From Balaenoptera acutorostrata (lineage: Eukaryota; Chordata; Mammalia; Artiodactyla; Balaenopteridae): a stretch of DNA of 64,000 nucleotides. Of the stretch, positions 1 to 13,288 are shown in pieces. The notes beneath the pieces were generated by a model that worked only from the letters and a program-made list of their open reading frames with translations, was not told the DNA's origin and made no database searches. The stretch covers positions 61,346,506-61,410,505 of the forward strand of contig NC_080080.1 of NCBI RefSeq assembly GCF_949987535.1. Direction: 5' to 3'. Position numbers and translations under genes: made by a program. The stretch's first letter is position 1. Each line of letters begins with the position of its first letter.

Positions 1-62
1 AGTAATATTTTGATCATGTCCCTTCTCTTCCTAAAACTCTTCAGGGTTTCCAATTGCTTTTA

Positions 63-260
63 TTTTATTTATTTTTTTAAATATATTTTTTTTTGATGTG
101 GACCATTTTTAAAGCCTTTATTGAATTTGTACAATATTGCTTCTGTTTTATGGTTTTTGGCCTCGAGGCATGTGGGATCTTAGCTCCGCAACCAAGCATC
201 AAACCCAGGCCCCTGCATTGCAAGATGAGGTCTTAATCACTGGACTGCGAGGGAAGTCCC
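63..260 (-). mobile_element. Old CHR-family tRNA-derived SINE, antisense
   Basis: Read on the minus strand, this begins with a tRNA-like head (GGGACTTCCCT, then CAGTCCAGTGATTAAGACC and a decayed B box, GGTTTGATGC). It continues into a non-tRNA body ending in AAAAATGGTCCACATC and an A-rich tail, seen as the T-rich stretch 63-94. A perfect 13-bp target-site duplication, CCAATTGCTTTTA, flanks it at 50-62 and 261-273. The head and the unique tail match what I remember of CHR SINEs of cetaceans, hippos and relatives. The decayed box B and interrupted tail suggest an old insertion. Confidence 0.85.
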
Positions 261-319
261 CCAATTGCTTTTAATATAAAACAGAAATCCATAATATGAC
301 TATGAGGAAAAGTATGATT

Positions 320-757
320 TGGCACCTGCCCACCTCCCCAGGCTTACGCTACATCACTCACCAGTGCTCACTCTACCAGGGCCATGTTGGTCTTCTATCC
401 TGCTCCCAAGACTTTCTCATTGGCTGTTCCCCCCTTTGGAGAAACGCCCCCATCCTATTCATATGGTTTTCTCCTAGTCATCTTCAGGTTTCAGTTTCAA
501 TATTACTTCTTTGGGGATACTTTCTCTGACAGTCCAGTCTAGTTTACCCCTCCACCATGTCTGCTTTCATAGATCCTTGCACTTTTCCTTCATAGAAATA
601 ATTACATCTCTAATTAAGTATATTGTGCATTTAATGCTTGTGTCTGTCAGTAGAATAAGAGCAGGGAGAGATCTTCCTCTCTCCTATGTCCAAAGTTCTT
701 ACTACAGTGCTTGGTACCCAGTAGCTTCTCAATAAATATATCTTTAATGAATTCATT
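320..757 (+). repeat. L2 LINE 3' end
   Basis: The order of segments follows the L2 3' consensus on the plus strand: a pyrimidine-rich stretch, then a segment resembling the common stretch on shrinking a stay in high-copy L2 tails (AGAATAAGAGCAGGGAGAG), then CAGTGCTTGGTACCCAGTAG and TCTCAATAAATA near 727-740. It is highly diverged, and the boundaries are approximate. The 74-77 residue open frames across it have no recognisable content. Confidence 0.6.
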
Positions 758-779
758 GAATATATGCATTTTCTCTCAC

Positions 780-3160
780 AAAGAGATCATTCATTGGACA
801 ATTCTAAAATATATCAATTATTGTACAGGAGTATTTTTACATAATACTTCCCTTGGATTGGATTCCCCAGAAATGGACCTAAGAAAAGGATTTGTGTGCA
901 AGTGATTAATTAAGAATTGATCCCAGGAGAAACCAGTAAGGAATTGGGAGGAACAGAAAAAAGAAGGTGGGTGAGGGGGAACAAGCAAGGAAGTGATTTC
1001 AGGTCAAGTCTTTCCCTCAGAGGCTAGCTTCAGTCTGATCTTGCAAAAGATCTATGAAGTTCAAATTATACCTCAGTGTTGTTCCATCTTGAGGCAAGTG
1101 AGCTTGTGTAGAGTGGTATAAACTCAGGCACTGACTTCCGGGTCTCTGCAACCGTCCAAAAATTGACTCCAGTAGAAGGAGGGAAATTCTCCAAAGAAGA
1201 GTAGTGAGTGTGGGCTGTTGGTAGCAAAGACACCCAAGGCCACGGAAAGTGGGTAGAGAAATGGCAAAAGGCTTTGAGTCATAGCATCACCAATAGCTGT
1301 CATTGTATATAAATATAATATGTTTGGACTCATTTTTTAAAAGATATGAGCTGAGATGTCATTATTTTGGTGAAAAATAAATCATATAAGCTCTGATAAA
1401 CTTTGTTAAAAACATACCCCATCATCTTATCCCTTAAAATGTCTTTCTTCTCTTTTGGAGAAAATCATTCTGATTTTCTATTCTTCTTTATCAACTTAGC
1501 CTTTTTTTTTTTTTTTTTTTTTTTTGGTTTCAAAGTTATAATGCATGGTTTAAAAGAGAGGAAAGAAAAAAAGAAAAATCTGGTGACAGGTCTGAGGTAC
1601 CCTAAGAAGAAGGGAAAATTTTGGAGAAAATTTGGCGTCCCCAAAATCCTATTTTCCACCCACAGCCCAGACCTCCTTAGAGTGAAGAATTGGATCAGCT
1701 TTGTACAAGAGTTTTTGGTTTTGTTTTTGTTTTTCTTTACTCTTCAAAGTTTATTTGGTGTTTTAGTAGATATGACACTTAGATAGTTGACTGCATTATT
1801 TATATGTAGACTTTTCTTTTTATTTACGTAACAATGTACACCATTCTGACACATCTGGTACGTAAAATAAGATTCTTTAAAACAGTTATGCACAAGACAT
1901 GCAATATTGGATTTATACATTGGATCCTAGGATGTGATTGTTTGGAGAAAAGAAAGTTGGACTAGGCATATTGGCTAAAGGAACCAGAAGTTATATAACA
2001 CACAGTTAACACACATCTGGTTTGAAGGACAACTGTAGCATGGGCAATATTGGTAGTGGTGCCTCTTGAGGAGGTGAGCTCAGAGCAATGCCAGGCCCTG
2101 ACAGTGCAGACTCAAAGTAATACTAAATTATATTTGATTTCAATCATCATTTAGAGCTTAGAAGAACTCTGATGTACCATGGCTCCTATGTTCCATATTT
2201 CTTTTAATTTGAGAGATCCATAAAGGTTCTTTAACCTTGATTCCCTCTCCTAGGGATGCCATGGGCTTCAGTTGGTTCAATGGGATATTTCTGATGGATA
2301 AAATAATACCTCCCTAGGCCATGCCATTCTGTGCCATATAGAACAAGGGAAACTTTCTGAGCAAGTCTCAAACATTATGTTAGGCAAAGGAAAAATTTAA
2401 AGATTCCACATACTCCAAATTAATTTCTAATTAAGTTGGAAAGTACTATAACATCTGAAACCAGGGAACTCTAAGAGTTTTGCAAATGTTCTAATCTAGG
2501 TAACTTTCTATATCATATTATAGTAGAGCTGCTATATAGAAGGAGGTTGATTTGAGGGTCTTAATCTCTTTCTGCATATAGCAAGTACAGCATATTTCTG
2601 GGATTTTAGAATATTACTAAAAACCACTATGACTGTTTTTTATTCATTAGATATGGAAACCAGGTTTGTAGATTGAGGAGAGAAACTGCCTCATGTGTGT
2701 CTTCTTATAGATATCTTTATCCAAAATAAATGCTAACAACTGAAAGCTAGAAGTATGGCAGGCCAGTGGTGGGTTTAGTGAACTACTCAGCCTTGTCCTA
2801 TCCCTGAGAGGAAGAGAAAAGGAAGGATGTGCTGGATAAAATTTTTGAATGGCATCCACTTTTCTACCTTTTAATTTTATCTGTTTCTTGTATCTTGGCT
2901 GGGAACAAAGGCATTAACCCTTAGTTTCACAGAATTTAAGTGGCATACCAAACTTCAGTTTGGGAAACACAATTAACGTTGACTTTATTCTTACTATGTG
3001 ATAGATACTGTGCTAGAGTCTGAAGCTACAAAATGAATAAGATATCACCTATCTTCAAAGAGATCTCAATCTCCAAAATTAGATAATTTTAATAAAATGT
3101 GCTGATATTCATAAGGCATGTTTCTGCACATAGAGGAGGTGCTTACTTCAGGGATTTAGA
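780..3160. other. No recognisable gene; AT-rich sequence with a T24 tract
   Basis: I find no gene or convincing repeat here. The one notable feature is an uninterrupted T tract at 1502-1525. The 127-residue frame across it (1403-1786) is built on the poly-F translation of that tract and is not credible. The tract could be the A tail of an antisense retroelement, but I cannot recognise a body beside it. Confidence 0.5.
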
Positions 3161-3169
3161 AATGATTTG

Positions 3170-3604
3170 GAAAGTTTCTAAAGCCACCCCACAGATCCAG
3201 TCTTACCCACAAAATCTGTAAGGAAGACAAAGTATGCATCACATGTTGAAATAGCTTTCTACACCCAAGAGGGAGTTGCTCCTGCCAGGATCCCCCATTA
3301 GCAATCCTAAATTCAGATAACTTTTTTGTTCCTGTAAATGTGCCTTATAACCAGAAACACAGTTTATCCAGATTGCCAATCCCCAAATGCCAAGTGCCTT
3401 CAGACCCCAAACAAAGTTAACTATGTGGCCCCAGCCAATCAGGTATTTTCTATTTTTTCTCTTCCTTGTTCTTTATTCTCTATCTTATAAAAGTTTCCTG
3501 CCTTCTGCCCCTTCTTGCATTTAGCAGAAAGGAGACGGCCTGCTTCATGAAGTGTTAAAGTTTGTTTATATGATCTGAATTGGCTTCTTTAATCATTTTT
3601 AACA
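3170..3604 (+). repeat. Possible solo LTR of an old endogenous retrovirus
   Basis: The stretch has promoter-like spacing: a CCAAT box in AGCCAATCAG at 3433-3442, a TATAAAA at 3486-3492, then a pyrimidine-rich stretch and an end resembling an LTR (AATCATTTTTAACA at about 3591-3604). This resembles U3-R-U5 of a class I LTR. I cannot name the family, I see no clear short target-site duplication, and the 5' boundary is a guess. It could equally be unique sequence with chance boxes. Confidence 0.35.
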
Positions 3605-3939
3605 CACGATAATTGAACAGATGAGAAAAGCGAGGCTCAGAAATGCTACGACTTGCTATCCTCGCTTTCTTGGCCAAGACTCCTGATAGGTGTCTGTACC
3701 AATCCTCCTTCACCCCTTGTTTACCTTTCAGCACACTAAAACATGAATGCTCTGCTCAGAATTCCACCAACTTCTTTCACTAAGAACTTCTACCCTCTCT
3801 TTGTTACTAAATTTCCCTGTCTGTCTTATTGTCTACAGATATCACAATGTTGATTGCTCTCTCTTCTCTAGGCTTTTGTAGTTTAACACTCTATTGGGTT
3901 TCCTCTTACCTCCAGTTTCATTTTCCCACACTTATGTAT

Positions 3940-4240
3940 TTGTTTGTTTGTTTATTTATTGATTGATTTGTTGTTGTTGTTGTTGTTTTTCTAGTCTTTA
4001 AAATGAACTTTACAAGAGGCTTCCCCCGGCCAGTATCTTCTCATCATTCATTATACATCCATTGTATGGTTGATTTAATCTCTTACCATTGTTTCAATAA
4101 TTATTTAATTGATGTACTGAATCACTATAATTTCTCTCTAGATATTTCTCCTGCGATTGAAGTTGAGGTCTTAACCATTTACATTTAAACAAAAGAGAAA
4201 GAGAGAGAGAAAAAAAGAAGGAGACAGACAGAGAGAGGAT
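3940..4240. repeat. Simple-sequence patches (TTTG/TTG and GA-rich)
   Basis: TTTG and TTG units run at about 3941-3990, and a purine-rich GAGA/GACAGA stretch covers about 4190-4240. Between them is unremarkable AT-rich sequence. Confidence 0.7.
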
Positions 4241-5110
4241 TCTAACACTTGCCTAAGTTGTTCACATGAACACCTCAATAGAAGATAAGGGAATTCATTC
4301 TAACGAGAGAATACAGGATTAGAAAAGGTGTGCAGATGGGGTTTATATATTGAGTTTAATTTACTAAGTATGATGGGCTAGTAGGTCATCTTAATGCTGG
4401 TAACTAGACCTCATAGGAAGTATATGGGAGGGAGATAATAGATCTGAGAGTAATTAGTAAATAGTTGGTAAAGGAAAAGGAAGCATTGGGAATGGATAGG
4501 CTAACTCCCAGAGAACACATAGTCTGAGGAAGAAAGACAATATGTGGAAAAACAGATTTGAAATATGATTATGAGTTCAATTTGGGATGCATCTATAACA
4601 CCCAAATAGAGAGGTCCAGGAGAGATCAATTGTTTTTTCATTGGCTCTTCAGATCCCAAGAGTTCCTCAGGGAAGAGTGTGAGGCACAAGAAAGGCAACA
4701 TGAGAAGGGCTTGGGGACTTTGGGGCTTTGGAGCTCTAGAGCCCCATTCTCTAATTCAATCAATTAAGCTCCAGCATGGCAGAACATTTTATTTACTTAT
4801 TTATTGCTGACATAAAAGTTTGAAAACTGCTAAAGAAAACACATATTTATTTGGCTGAGAAAATTGAGTCTTAAGAAAAGCTAAGTCACACAGCTTCTAA
4901 GTGGCCAAGACTAAACTTGGGTGTTTCTCCATTATACTGTCTTCTTATACTGTTTTCTCCATTTAGTTTATATTCAAAGCATCTTTCAGTTCTATGCTTT
5001 TCATTGGATCCCCACTCATGCTTTTTAAATTAATATTATCTTCAGCTATCTCATAGATTATGGAAAAAATGTCCTCTAGACTTACCTAACACCATCTCAC
5101 CCTACCTCAT
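4241..5110. other. No recognisable gene or repeat
   Basis: Two overlapping short frames on opposite strands (4501-4767) show no domain or composition suggesting a protein. I see nothing else here. Confidence 0.5.
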
Positions 5111-5119
5111 TCTCAATTC

Positions 5120-5290
5120 ACTTTCCAAAATAAGTAATCATTCTGAAAGGCCAATGTGATTATATAACTCAATGTTTTAAAATCCCTCAGTGGCTCCTGA
5201 CTGTCACCAAGACAAAATATAAACATGTAACTTACAAAAACTCTCCTTTAATTTTTTTCCATTTTCATCTCATATAAGTCACTCCATTTG
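5120..5290 (+). repeat. Probable L2 LINE fragment
   Basis: AAATCCCTCAGTGGCTCCTGACTG followed by a stretch of the AGGATAAAGTCCAAAC type (here diverged as AAGACAAAATATAAAC) matches the L2 3' region that precedes the poly-pyrimidine part. Diverged, boundaries approximate. Confidence 0.45.
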
Positions 5291-5299
5291 TTAAATATT

Positions 5300-8200
5300 G
5301 TATACTTATTGTGTTGCAAGTATTTTTCAGTTTTCAGTCAGTTTAATTTCTAATTAAATTTTAAATAAAAGTTCAGTTTAAACTTTCGTTCAGGTTAATA
5401 TGTGTAAAACCGATATTTTAAAATGTAATATCCAAATTATTACATGTTTACATATGGTGATAACTATTTTAAAGGAAAATAACAAGGTTCTCTAAAGAGA
5501 CTAACAATAAGGGTCTAATTTAAACTGGATTTTCAGGAGATACATCTTCTTGGAAGAATCATTTAATTTGAGACACTCAGGGTGAATAGGAATTAGCCAA
5601 AGATTCCAGGGAAGACATTTCAAGCAGGGGGAATAGCCAGAGCAGAGAAGAGATTGGTGTCTTTAGGGAACAGAGAGAAAGGTAATGTGGTTAGAGCCCA
5701 GTGAACAAGGGGAGAGTAGGAAGGGAGTAAATATGGGACTTACAGATACTACACTTTACAGTTACTAAACAAGGTACGGTAGCACTCTGTCTCTCTCTCT
5801 GTCCCTCCCTTCCTTTCTCTCTCCCTCCTCTTGTCCTTTGCACTTTCTATTTCCTCTATTTTAAACTAGATATTCTGCTTCCATAGTAGTCATTTTTATC
5901 ACTTTTCGATAACTGACTTCACTTCATTCTCTAGGACACAGAATAAATGTTATTTGGAAAGTGTATTAGTCACAACAGGCTGAATGCCATAACAAACAAC
6001 TTCAAAATCTCTGTGTTTAAGTCTATTTTTCTCTAATAAAAATCCAATGTACATGTCCCGGGATAGACATTTCTTCTGAGGACCATTCTTCTTAGTGGAG
6101 ACTCCTGGACTTGACCGATTCCAGATTACATCTTCAGGACAGTGACCACTATAATATATATTTTAAGGGTCCTGAAAGTATCTGCAAGTAAAATAATACT
6201 ATTTAAACTCAAAATCCTTTAACTCCAAACCTAACAATTCATGAAATCTCAAAACATTTGAACGATAATTACAAATTTTCAAATTGTTAATAACTTAGAT
6301 GCCTTAGGCAACAGTTTCCATTACTATAGGCTCATTATGAAAATATATCTAATCATTACCTAATTTTAAGATTTATTTTCTTGATATATTGCTTGTAATG
6401 ATTGGCTCACCATAGTTCACCTCAAACTTCTAAATAAAAACATTGTTCTTCTTCCATAATCTCCCCATAGAAATATGAATTGCATTTCTGACTCAGTGTA
6501 AGTATAATGGTCCATATTGCTTTCTATTTAAAAAAAATTATGGAAGTTTCTAGTCTTAAAATGATAATTAAGACAAACATATGTACTATTTTGTTTTATA
6601 GAATACCGTCTAAGAAACAGCAAAGATGAAAATGGACTGCTTAAGATGACTTTCTGCCATGTATCTTTCGAAAGGAACATTTACATAGGCAAAATATTTT
6701 TGATAGTAGTTGCATTTTTTAATTGAAATGAAAAAAATATCCTTTAAATTTACCAGTCTCAAAAGCATTATGCTCACTGTTTTGTAACATTTTCATTCAG
6801 TAGAATGCATTTTTTTTGATAAGCAAAGACTTTTTCCTACTGAACTTCCAGTGATATCTGAAAAACATAATTACAGTTCTGTTATCACACATATTAAATT
6901 CTCATTTTTTTAAAATAATGCTCACAGTTCTAAAAATTTTTCTTGTTAATATATGCTTTCTTTGTAATGCATTAATGTAATTTGCTAGCAGCTTTTTCTT
7001 GGACTTTGAATTTGTGATTTTAAAAAGGAAAATATAGCAATTAAGGGCCCAGTAGAAATCCCTCATCAAATTAAAATCAGCTGGCAAATTTGGACCATAG
7101 CTAATTAACTGTGCTCTTAAGAATTTTTCTGAGAAATGAACTCAATTTAAACTAAAATTAATTAAATTAAAATATACTCTAAAATCTGATAGATCAAAAC
7201 CCATTAATTTCAGTTTAGCTGGTTCAGTCCAGCCAAGTCTTGTCTTCTGACCTGATGTACCTCTCACTCCAAGCAGTTATGAAGTTAGCATTACAGAGGA
7301 CAAGAATTATCCACTAAAATGTGTCAGATACCGTTAACTTGGCCTAATAAAGTTATATGTAGTGTTGTTATAACTCAAGCATAAATAAAAGTGAAAAAAC
7401 AGAGTAGTTTTTTCTTTCTAAAGTAGTGTCATTAAATGGGCATAGAGAAAAATGTTTCTACTTTCTCAAACTGACAATTGTTTTTGCTTCAAGTCTTCAC
7501 TAGACTGGCCCCTAACAGCAATTTTGCTGCGTGTATTCAACAAAGAACATTTTGGGGTTGTGCTTTTTCCTTTATGTTACACACTTCCTCTCCACACACT
7601 CACTTTTTTGTCTGGTACGTTTCCCACTCTATACATTTTAGTCTGGCCACTGTTTAAAAGAAGAGGAAAAAAAAACCACAACAACATATTTTATTCAATG
7701 CTTTAAAAAATTTGTTATTATATGAAAGATTTTAAAAGTTCAGAAGGAAGAAACTAGTGATGAAATGTCGAAGACCAAGTCTTTTTATGAGAAACTCAGA
7801 GGGAGCTAAAAGACAATGGTAGGCTAATGAGTTAGAAACTGGAACAACTATATACAAGCAATTTTCATATAAACAAAGAGCTTCAGGTGAGATATAGTGG
7901 GAGAATAGTTATTTTACCTATACCTCATAGTAACCATTATTGGTCATATAAATATAAGCTGTTATTTTCCCACGACAGCGCTGTTTATGCCTGTTATTTT
8001 AGTGAACTGAATAATTATTAACCGTGTCTTGGTTTGGACATAAAATTATATAACTTCTTAATAATAGGAGTCCTTTTGTGGGATATTGGTGTCCATATTT
8101 AGAGAACTCCGTTCAGTTGTAAGAAAGTCACATGTTGTGAGTTTCAAGAAAATAGGAGCAGTCATAAAATGCTCAGAAATATAGAATTAAGAATAGATTA

Positions 8201-10990
8201 AACTAGACTAGAGTAGACTAGAAGGAGTAACTCTTGAAGAGTAAAGGGAATTACACTTATTTACAGTTTTTAAAAAATCCTTTCATTGGACTAAGTGTAG
8301 GTTTGGGTAACATTTCTACAGATAAAACCGGCCGGCTTCGGTAAACTAGCATGGTGGTCTACAGAGCAAAGTTTTAAGAGAAACCTAGTTCTACTGATGT
8401 TCAGTTTTACTTCACTTTTTCCTTTCCTCTTTTGTATCTGTTTCATAATGCATATAATAGTTCAATAGTATTCAATAGGTTTTAAATAAATGACTAAACA
8501 TGTTGGAGGCATGATCACAAAATCTATACCTCTGGTCTAGGCAAATAAATTGGTTTTGCCAAAGCACATCTAATACATGCTGAATCTTTATTAGGCACTT
8601 TATTAGGCAGTATTATGGACACTAAGAGAGCATAATCTTATCACAGTCTACAATTTAAAGGCCTCAGAACTCTATCTATAGCATTTTGACCATGTTATAG
8701 TATCATTACCAGTAGTAATATGTAAAAATAAGAACATGTCATATGCACAGTTTTTTTTTCCACTATTTGTATTTGTCATGGTACCTAATATTCTTAGTTA
8801 AAAGTCACCTGAATAAATTTTCCTATGCAACAAAATACAAATTTTATTCCCATGATCTAGCATGAGAAAGTTAAAGAGCAATCGTTGTTCAGGATATTAA
8901 CTTAAGTGCATAAAAAGTCATTAGCAGAATAACTAAAATTATGCAGAAGTGTTTTAGTATGTAACATTACATCAGTACATGCAACAATGCTGTTTAGGTT
9001 TGGCATACTAGATCTTTTAAAATTAACAATGTGGAAACGTTAAAACTTTAATTTTAAAACATCTCAAATTCCTGGACATCTTGAATTTAAAGTCAGATTA
9101 TACAAGACATATAGTGCATTTACTAACACATCTTTCAGGATGATTTTGAAATAGATGTTCAGACTATAGTGTTTACATATGTTGAATTTCTGGCTCTCTT
9201 GATGGAGAAATTACAAGTTTACAATTCTTGGTGCATGGCAATTTTTCAGCATGTGAAGTTTCTATTTTTACTTTTAAAGGAATATAAAGTGTAACTCTTG
9301 AACACTTTAACTACAGATATGGTTTTTATTTTCCATTTATCAAACTAAATTTCTTTTAACATTGGCAGAATACTAGCACATAGAAGAGAGACCATAAGTG
9401 CATAATAATTCATTCTCTATTGTCAATATCATACCAAATAGTGAAAACAAAGCAAGTAAAATCACGTGAAACCAAACTTAAGAACCCATAATTTAGTGCC
9501 TACCACTACAGGATAGGTTTATATAGTTGCAAAATTAAGTCTAAGTATAATTTTCATAGTCAACGTAGGAATTCTTTCTGTGAAAGTGGCAAAGCTCTGA
9601 GACAAGGGCCTCTGTATGAAAACTGACGTGATATAACTCAAATTCCTCATGACATCATGTTACTGATCCAGTGAGCATAAGAGTCCAAATCTCCATTTTA
9701 AAGGCTGAAGAAAAATATATTTGATTTTTTTTCTTTAAAGGCAAATTGAATAAAAATACTATGAATAATTTATACCCATTTTAAACCTGTTTTGCCTTTC
9801 TTTCAATAGTCTAAATGAATAAAAAGATCATAAGCACTTTTCCCAAGAAAATATAAATCCATACAAAATTATTTGAATGATTTCAATCAAATATATCATT
9901 TATTTTAATCACAATGCTATTATTATGACTAAAGTAGAAAAAATATTAACACAATTAATATTATGTGGTGCTACCATAAATAAGTTCTTTTATAAACAAA
10001 GATATTTACAGCCGAAGGGGAAAAAATGATTTTTTTATTTTCCTGAACTTATTTGTGCATTGCTAAGACGAAAACCTGTCAACATAAAATGATTTAATCA
10101 CATACTAAGAGCAAAATTGGATAATGAGTCTGAAGTCTATGAAGTAAACACTGAGAGAAATATCTACAGACAAATTGATAAACACTAATTTCCTGGATTC
10201 TAAGACACTTTAATTAAAAATTTGTTCAGGAAAAACAAATAAGTAAAAAGTGCTATAATTGTATATATATTAACGATAATAAGGTTCAAAAATATTAATA
10301 TGTTGAAAAATATTCATCTTTGAATTGTGAAAATACTGTATATCTTTATATGTTTACTTGGGCCTCTGCTTTTTAGAAGCTCCCTGTATATAATGCTGTA
10401 GATTTGCATAGGTAAGTAGACTCTCCTTCTTTTCTGGTGTGCACAGTGTATTTTATGATTTATTATTATTATACTCAAGTATAACCAAGAGATATGAGCT
10501 CTGATTCCGTCTGAGTGAATGACCTCACCTGGTAGATCTCTTGCCTCTTCTGAGTTACAGTGTGTAGTCTGCACTGAAGGAGCTATAAAATTCTAGCCTT
10601 ATCTTCAGATCAGGGAAATAGTGGTGGTGACAGAATTTAAGGCTAGATTTGCTCCTTTGGGAAAGAAATCAATGTAATTTTTTGAGGGAGTCATGGCAGG
10701 CAAAGCACTCTGTCAGGTAATAAAGGAGCTCCTGGTCAAGGTAAGCAGTAAGCAATGAGAGCTGAAGGCTAGGCTGTCAGAGGAAGGAAATGAAGCACAG
10801 AGAAGGAGTTCACAGTAGAAGAGAGTAGAAGGGAGGGGGTGTACACTCTAAGCCAAGCAAACTTTCACCTGGCATAAGGGATGGGTGAATAATAGCAGGA
10901 TCTAAGCCACAATTAGTTTACTGCTACTGGGAAGAGAATAGGAAGTGTAATAGTATAGCCAGAACCCTTGTAGGGGCCAAAAGCAACCTC
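5300..10990. other. Long AT-rich tract without recognisable genes
   Basis: Over 5.6 kb I see no open frame above 86 codons, no RNA gene and no named repeat. Small features are a pyrimidine (CT)-rich patch at about 5790-5838 and a CpG-bearing octamer palindrome CCGGCCGG at 8328-8335 in otherwise CpG-poor DNA. This could be ancient repeats eroded past recognition by eye, or intron or intergenic DNA. Confidence 0.5.
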
Positions 10991-10996
10991 TAACTC

Positions 10997-11060
10997 TAAA
11001 ATATATTCTCAAAAAAAAAAAATTAAATTAAAATAAAAATAAAAAATAAAATACATTCTC
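10997..11060 (+). mobile_element. A-rich insert with target-site duplication
   Basis: A 36-bp A-rich run (11011-11046; twelve A, then AATTAAATTAAAATAAAAAT-type sequence) lies between TAAAATATATTCTC (10997-11010) and TAAAATACATTCTC (11047-11060), a 13/14 match. This is the pattern of an L1-driven insertion so 5'-truncated that only the tail remains. Slippage that duplicated the flank is the alternative. Confidence 0.55.
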
Positions 11061-11950
11061 TGCTCAAAGGCAAATGAAAATAAAATTGTCAGAAATCCAA
11101 TCATCTAATTTTCTAATGTAACTCCTAGGATATAAAAAAATTAAATATGTAATTTGTGATTTGATTTCAAGTGAACAAAGCAAAAACTAGATATGTTGCC
11201 TTTTGGGGAGAGAATAACAGTGTTTGGGTGAAAGATTTGAATTTACCCTGCCTTAAACCTACAGTATAATATTGCTGTGCAGAGTAAACAAGATTATATA
11301 ATTAAATCATTTAACACAGTGATCAACACATACTAAATGCTTTTAAAATATTTTAAATATTGACCTCCAAAATAATCATTTAAACTCAAAATATGACTTT
11401 ATTTCAAAAATAAAGTTCAAGAAGCTGGACTAGGTACAGTGGGAATCAAAGATGACCAAGTCTCTGCCATCCAGGAGTTGACAATTTTTTGGTTGAGATT
11501 TTGCAACTGAAGTTTTGCTGTGGAATCAATCTATTATGTAGCCTCTATGGAATCAAGAGCTAGGGGAGAGTTCCAGCATTCCAAAAATCAAAAGGGAAAC
11601 TTTTGTAAATTCTGATCCTATTAAGGAGCATTAACTATCAAGCAACTTGTTTGCAGCTAGTAATAACTTTCTTCTGTAAACTGTTATTTTATTTTCTAAT
11701 CAAAATGAAATAATTAGTGAATCCCACTACCAGCAATGATAGGATAGCTTCTTTTGTACCAACCATCTAGTAAAAACAATTAGAAAACTTAGATTAAAAA
11801 AAAAAAAGGTATGTGTGAAGTTATTTGAGAACTACATAGACAGCAAAGACTTGAGGAACTAAGATTCAAGACAGAAGAATATCACAGAAAGGTGAGCTCA
11901 ACATTTGGTACCAAAGAATTCAAAGAAGCAGAAGAATAAAACTTATGATG
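11061..11950. other. No recognisable gene or repeat
   Basis: AT-rich sequence without a credible coding frame. From about 11700 onward the A-rich, weakly coding-like texture suggests the upstream part of the old L1 that becomes recognisable after about 11960, but I cannot place it. Confidence 0.4.
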
Positions 11951-12150
11951 AGGAGAAAAATCAATGCATTGAAACTAAATCAGAACTGACACAGATATTA
12001 GCCTTTGCAGACGAGGATGTTAAAAGTTACTACCATGTCCCCCATGATCCAAAAGTTAAGTAGAGGCATGTAGAGTGTTAAAAAATTAAAAATTAAATCA
12101 AGCCTCTAGAAATGAAAACTGGAGTGTCTGAGATGAAAAATACACTAAAT

Positions 12151-12204
12151 ACCTGTATTAAATCACTATTTTAATAAATACCCTAAAAACCTGTATTAAA
12201 TCAT
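12151..12204. repeat. Local direct repeat, period 38 bp
   Basis: ACCTGTATTAAATCA occurs at 12151-12165 and again at 12189-12203, inside the old L1. It looks like a small tandem duplication. Confidence 0.6.
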
Positions 12205-13288
12205 TTACTTCAGCTTCCACTTTAAGAAACTAAAAAAAAGAATAGCAAACGTAACTGTGGTAATCAGAAGTGGGGCGATAATAAAATCATAAAATATATC
12301 ACTGAAACAAAAAGCCTAATAAGAGAGAAAAATCAATAAAACCAAAATATAGCTTTTTGAGATTAATAACATTGATAAACCTCTGGCTAGACCAATAAGA
12401 ACAAAAAGAGAGAAGACATAAATTACCAATATCATGAATGACAAAAGTGGCATCTATACAGATTATGTGGTTATTAAAAGAAAAATAAATAACTATCATT
12501 TAAAAACTTAATTATGTCAAAAAATGAAAAACATAGATGAAAGGGGAAATTTGCTGACAGATACTTGTGTAGCCTTATGTCTATTAAATTCAATTATTTG
12601 TTAAAACATTTGTCAAACAATCAATCCAACAAAAGCAACTTCAGGTCCAGGAAATTTTCGTAATGAAACACACCTAAAAATCAAGGATGAAATAATCCCA
12701 ATTCTACAAAAACTCTTCCAGAAAAATTGAAGAGAAGGAAATGCTTCCTAATTTATTTTATGAGGCCAGTATCACCCTTATACCAAAGCCAAAGACATCA
12801 CAAATAAAGAAAACTACAGACAGCTATCCTCCATGAACAATGATGCAAAAATTCTTAAGTTTTGGCAAAGTAAATGTTTAAAATTACTGTATCAATACTT
12901 CAACACAAAGGGGGGTTTATTATAGGAATACAAGTTTTTTAACATTCAAAAATAAATTGATATAATTCACTGTATTAACCAGATTAAGAATAAAAAGCTA
13001 ATGAACATCTCAATAGATATAGAAAAACCACTTGACAAAAGCTAACATCCATTTCTTTTAGAAACAGTGAAGTAGGAATTGAAATAAGCTTCCTCAAGCT
13101 AATTAAAATCATCTAAAAACATACAGCTAACTTCATGTTTAATAGTAAAAGATAGAATGCTTTTCCAAGATTAGGAAGAAGGCTAAGATATCTATTCTCA
13201 CAATTTCTCTTCAACATTGCACTAGAGGTCTTTGATAGTACAGTAAGCAGGGAAAAAATTATATTCAAAGTTGTGAAAATTAACAAAG

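Noticed and set aside
1403..1786. 127-codon plus-strand frame
   Set aside because: It is built around the translation of a T24 tract, with no domain, splice context or plausible composition.
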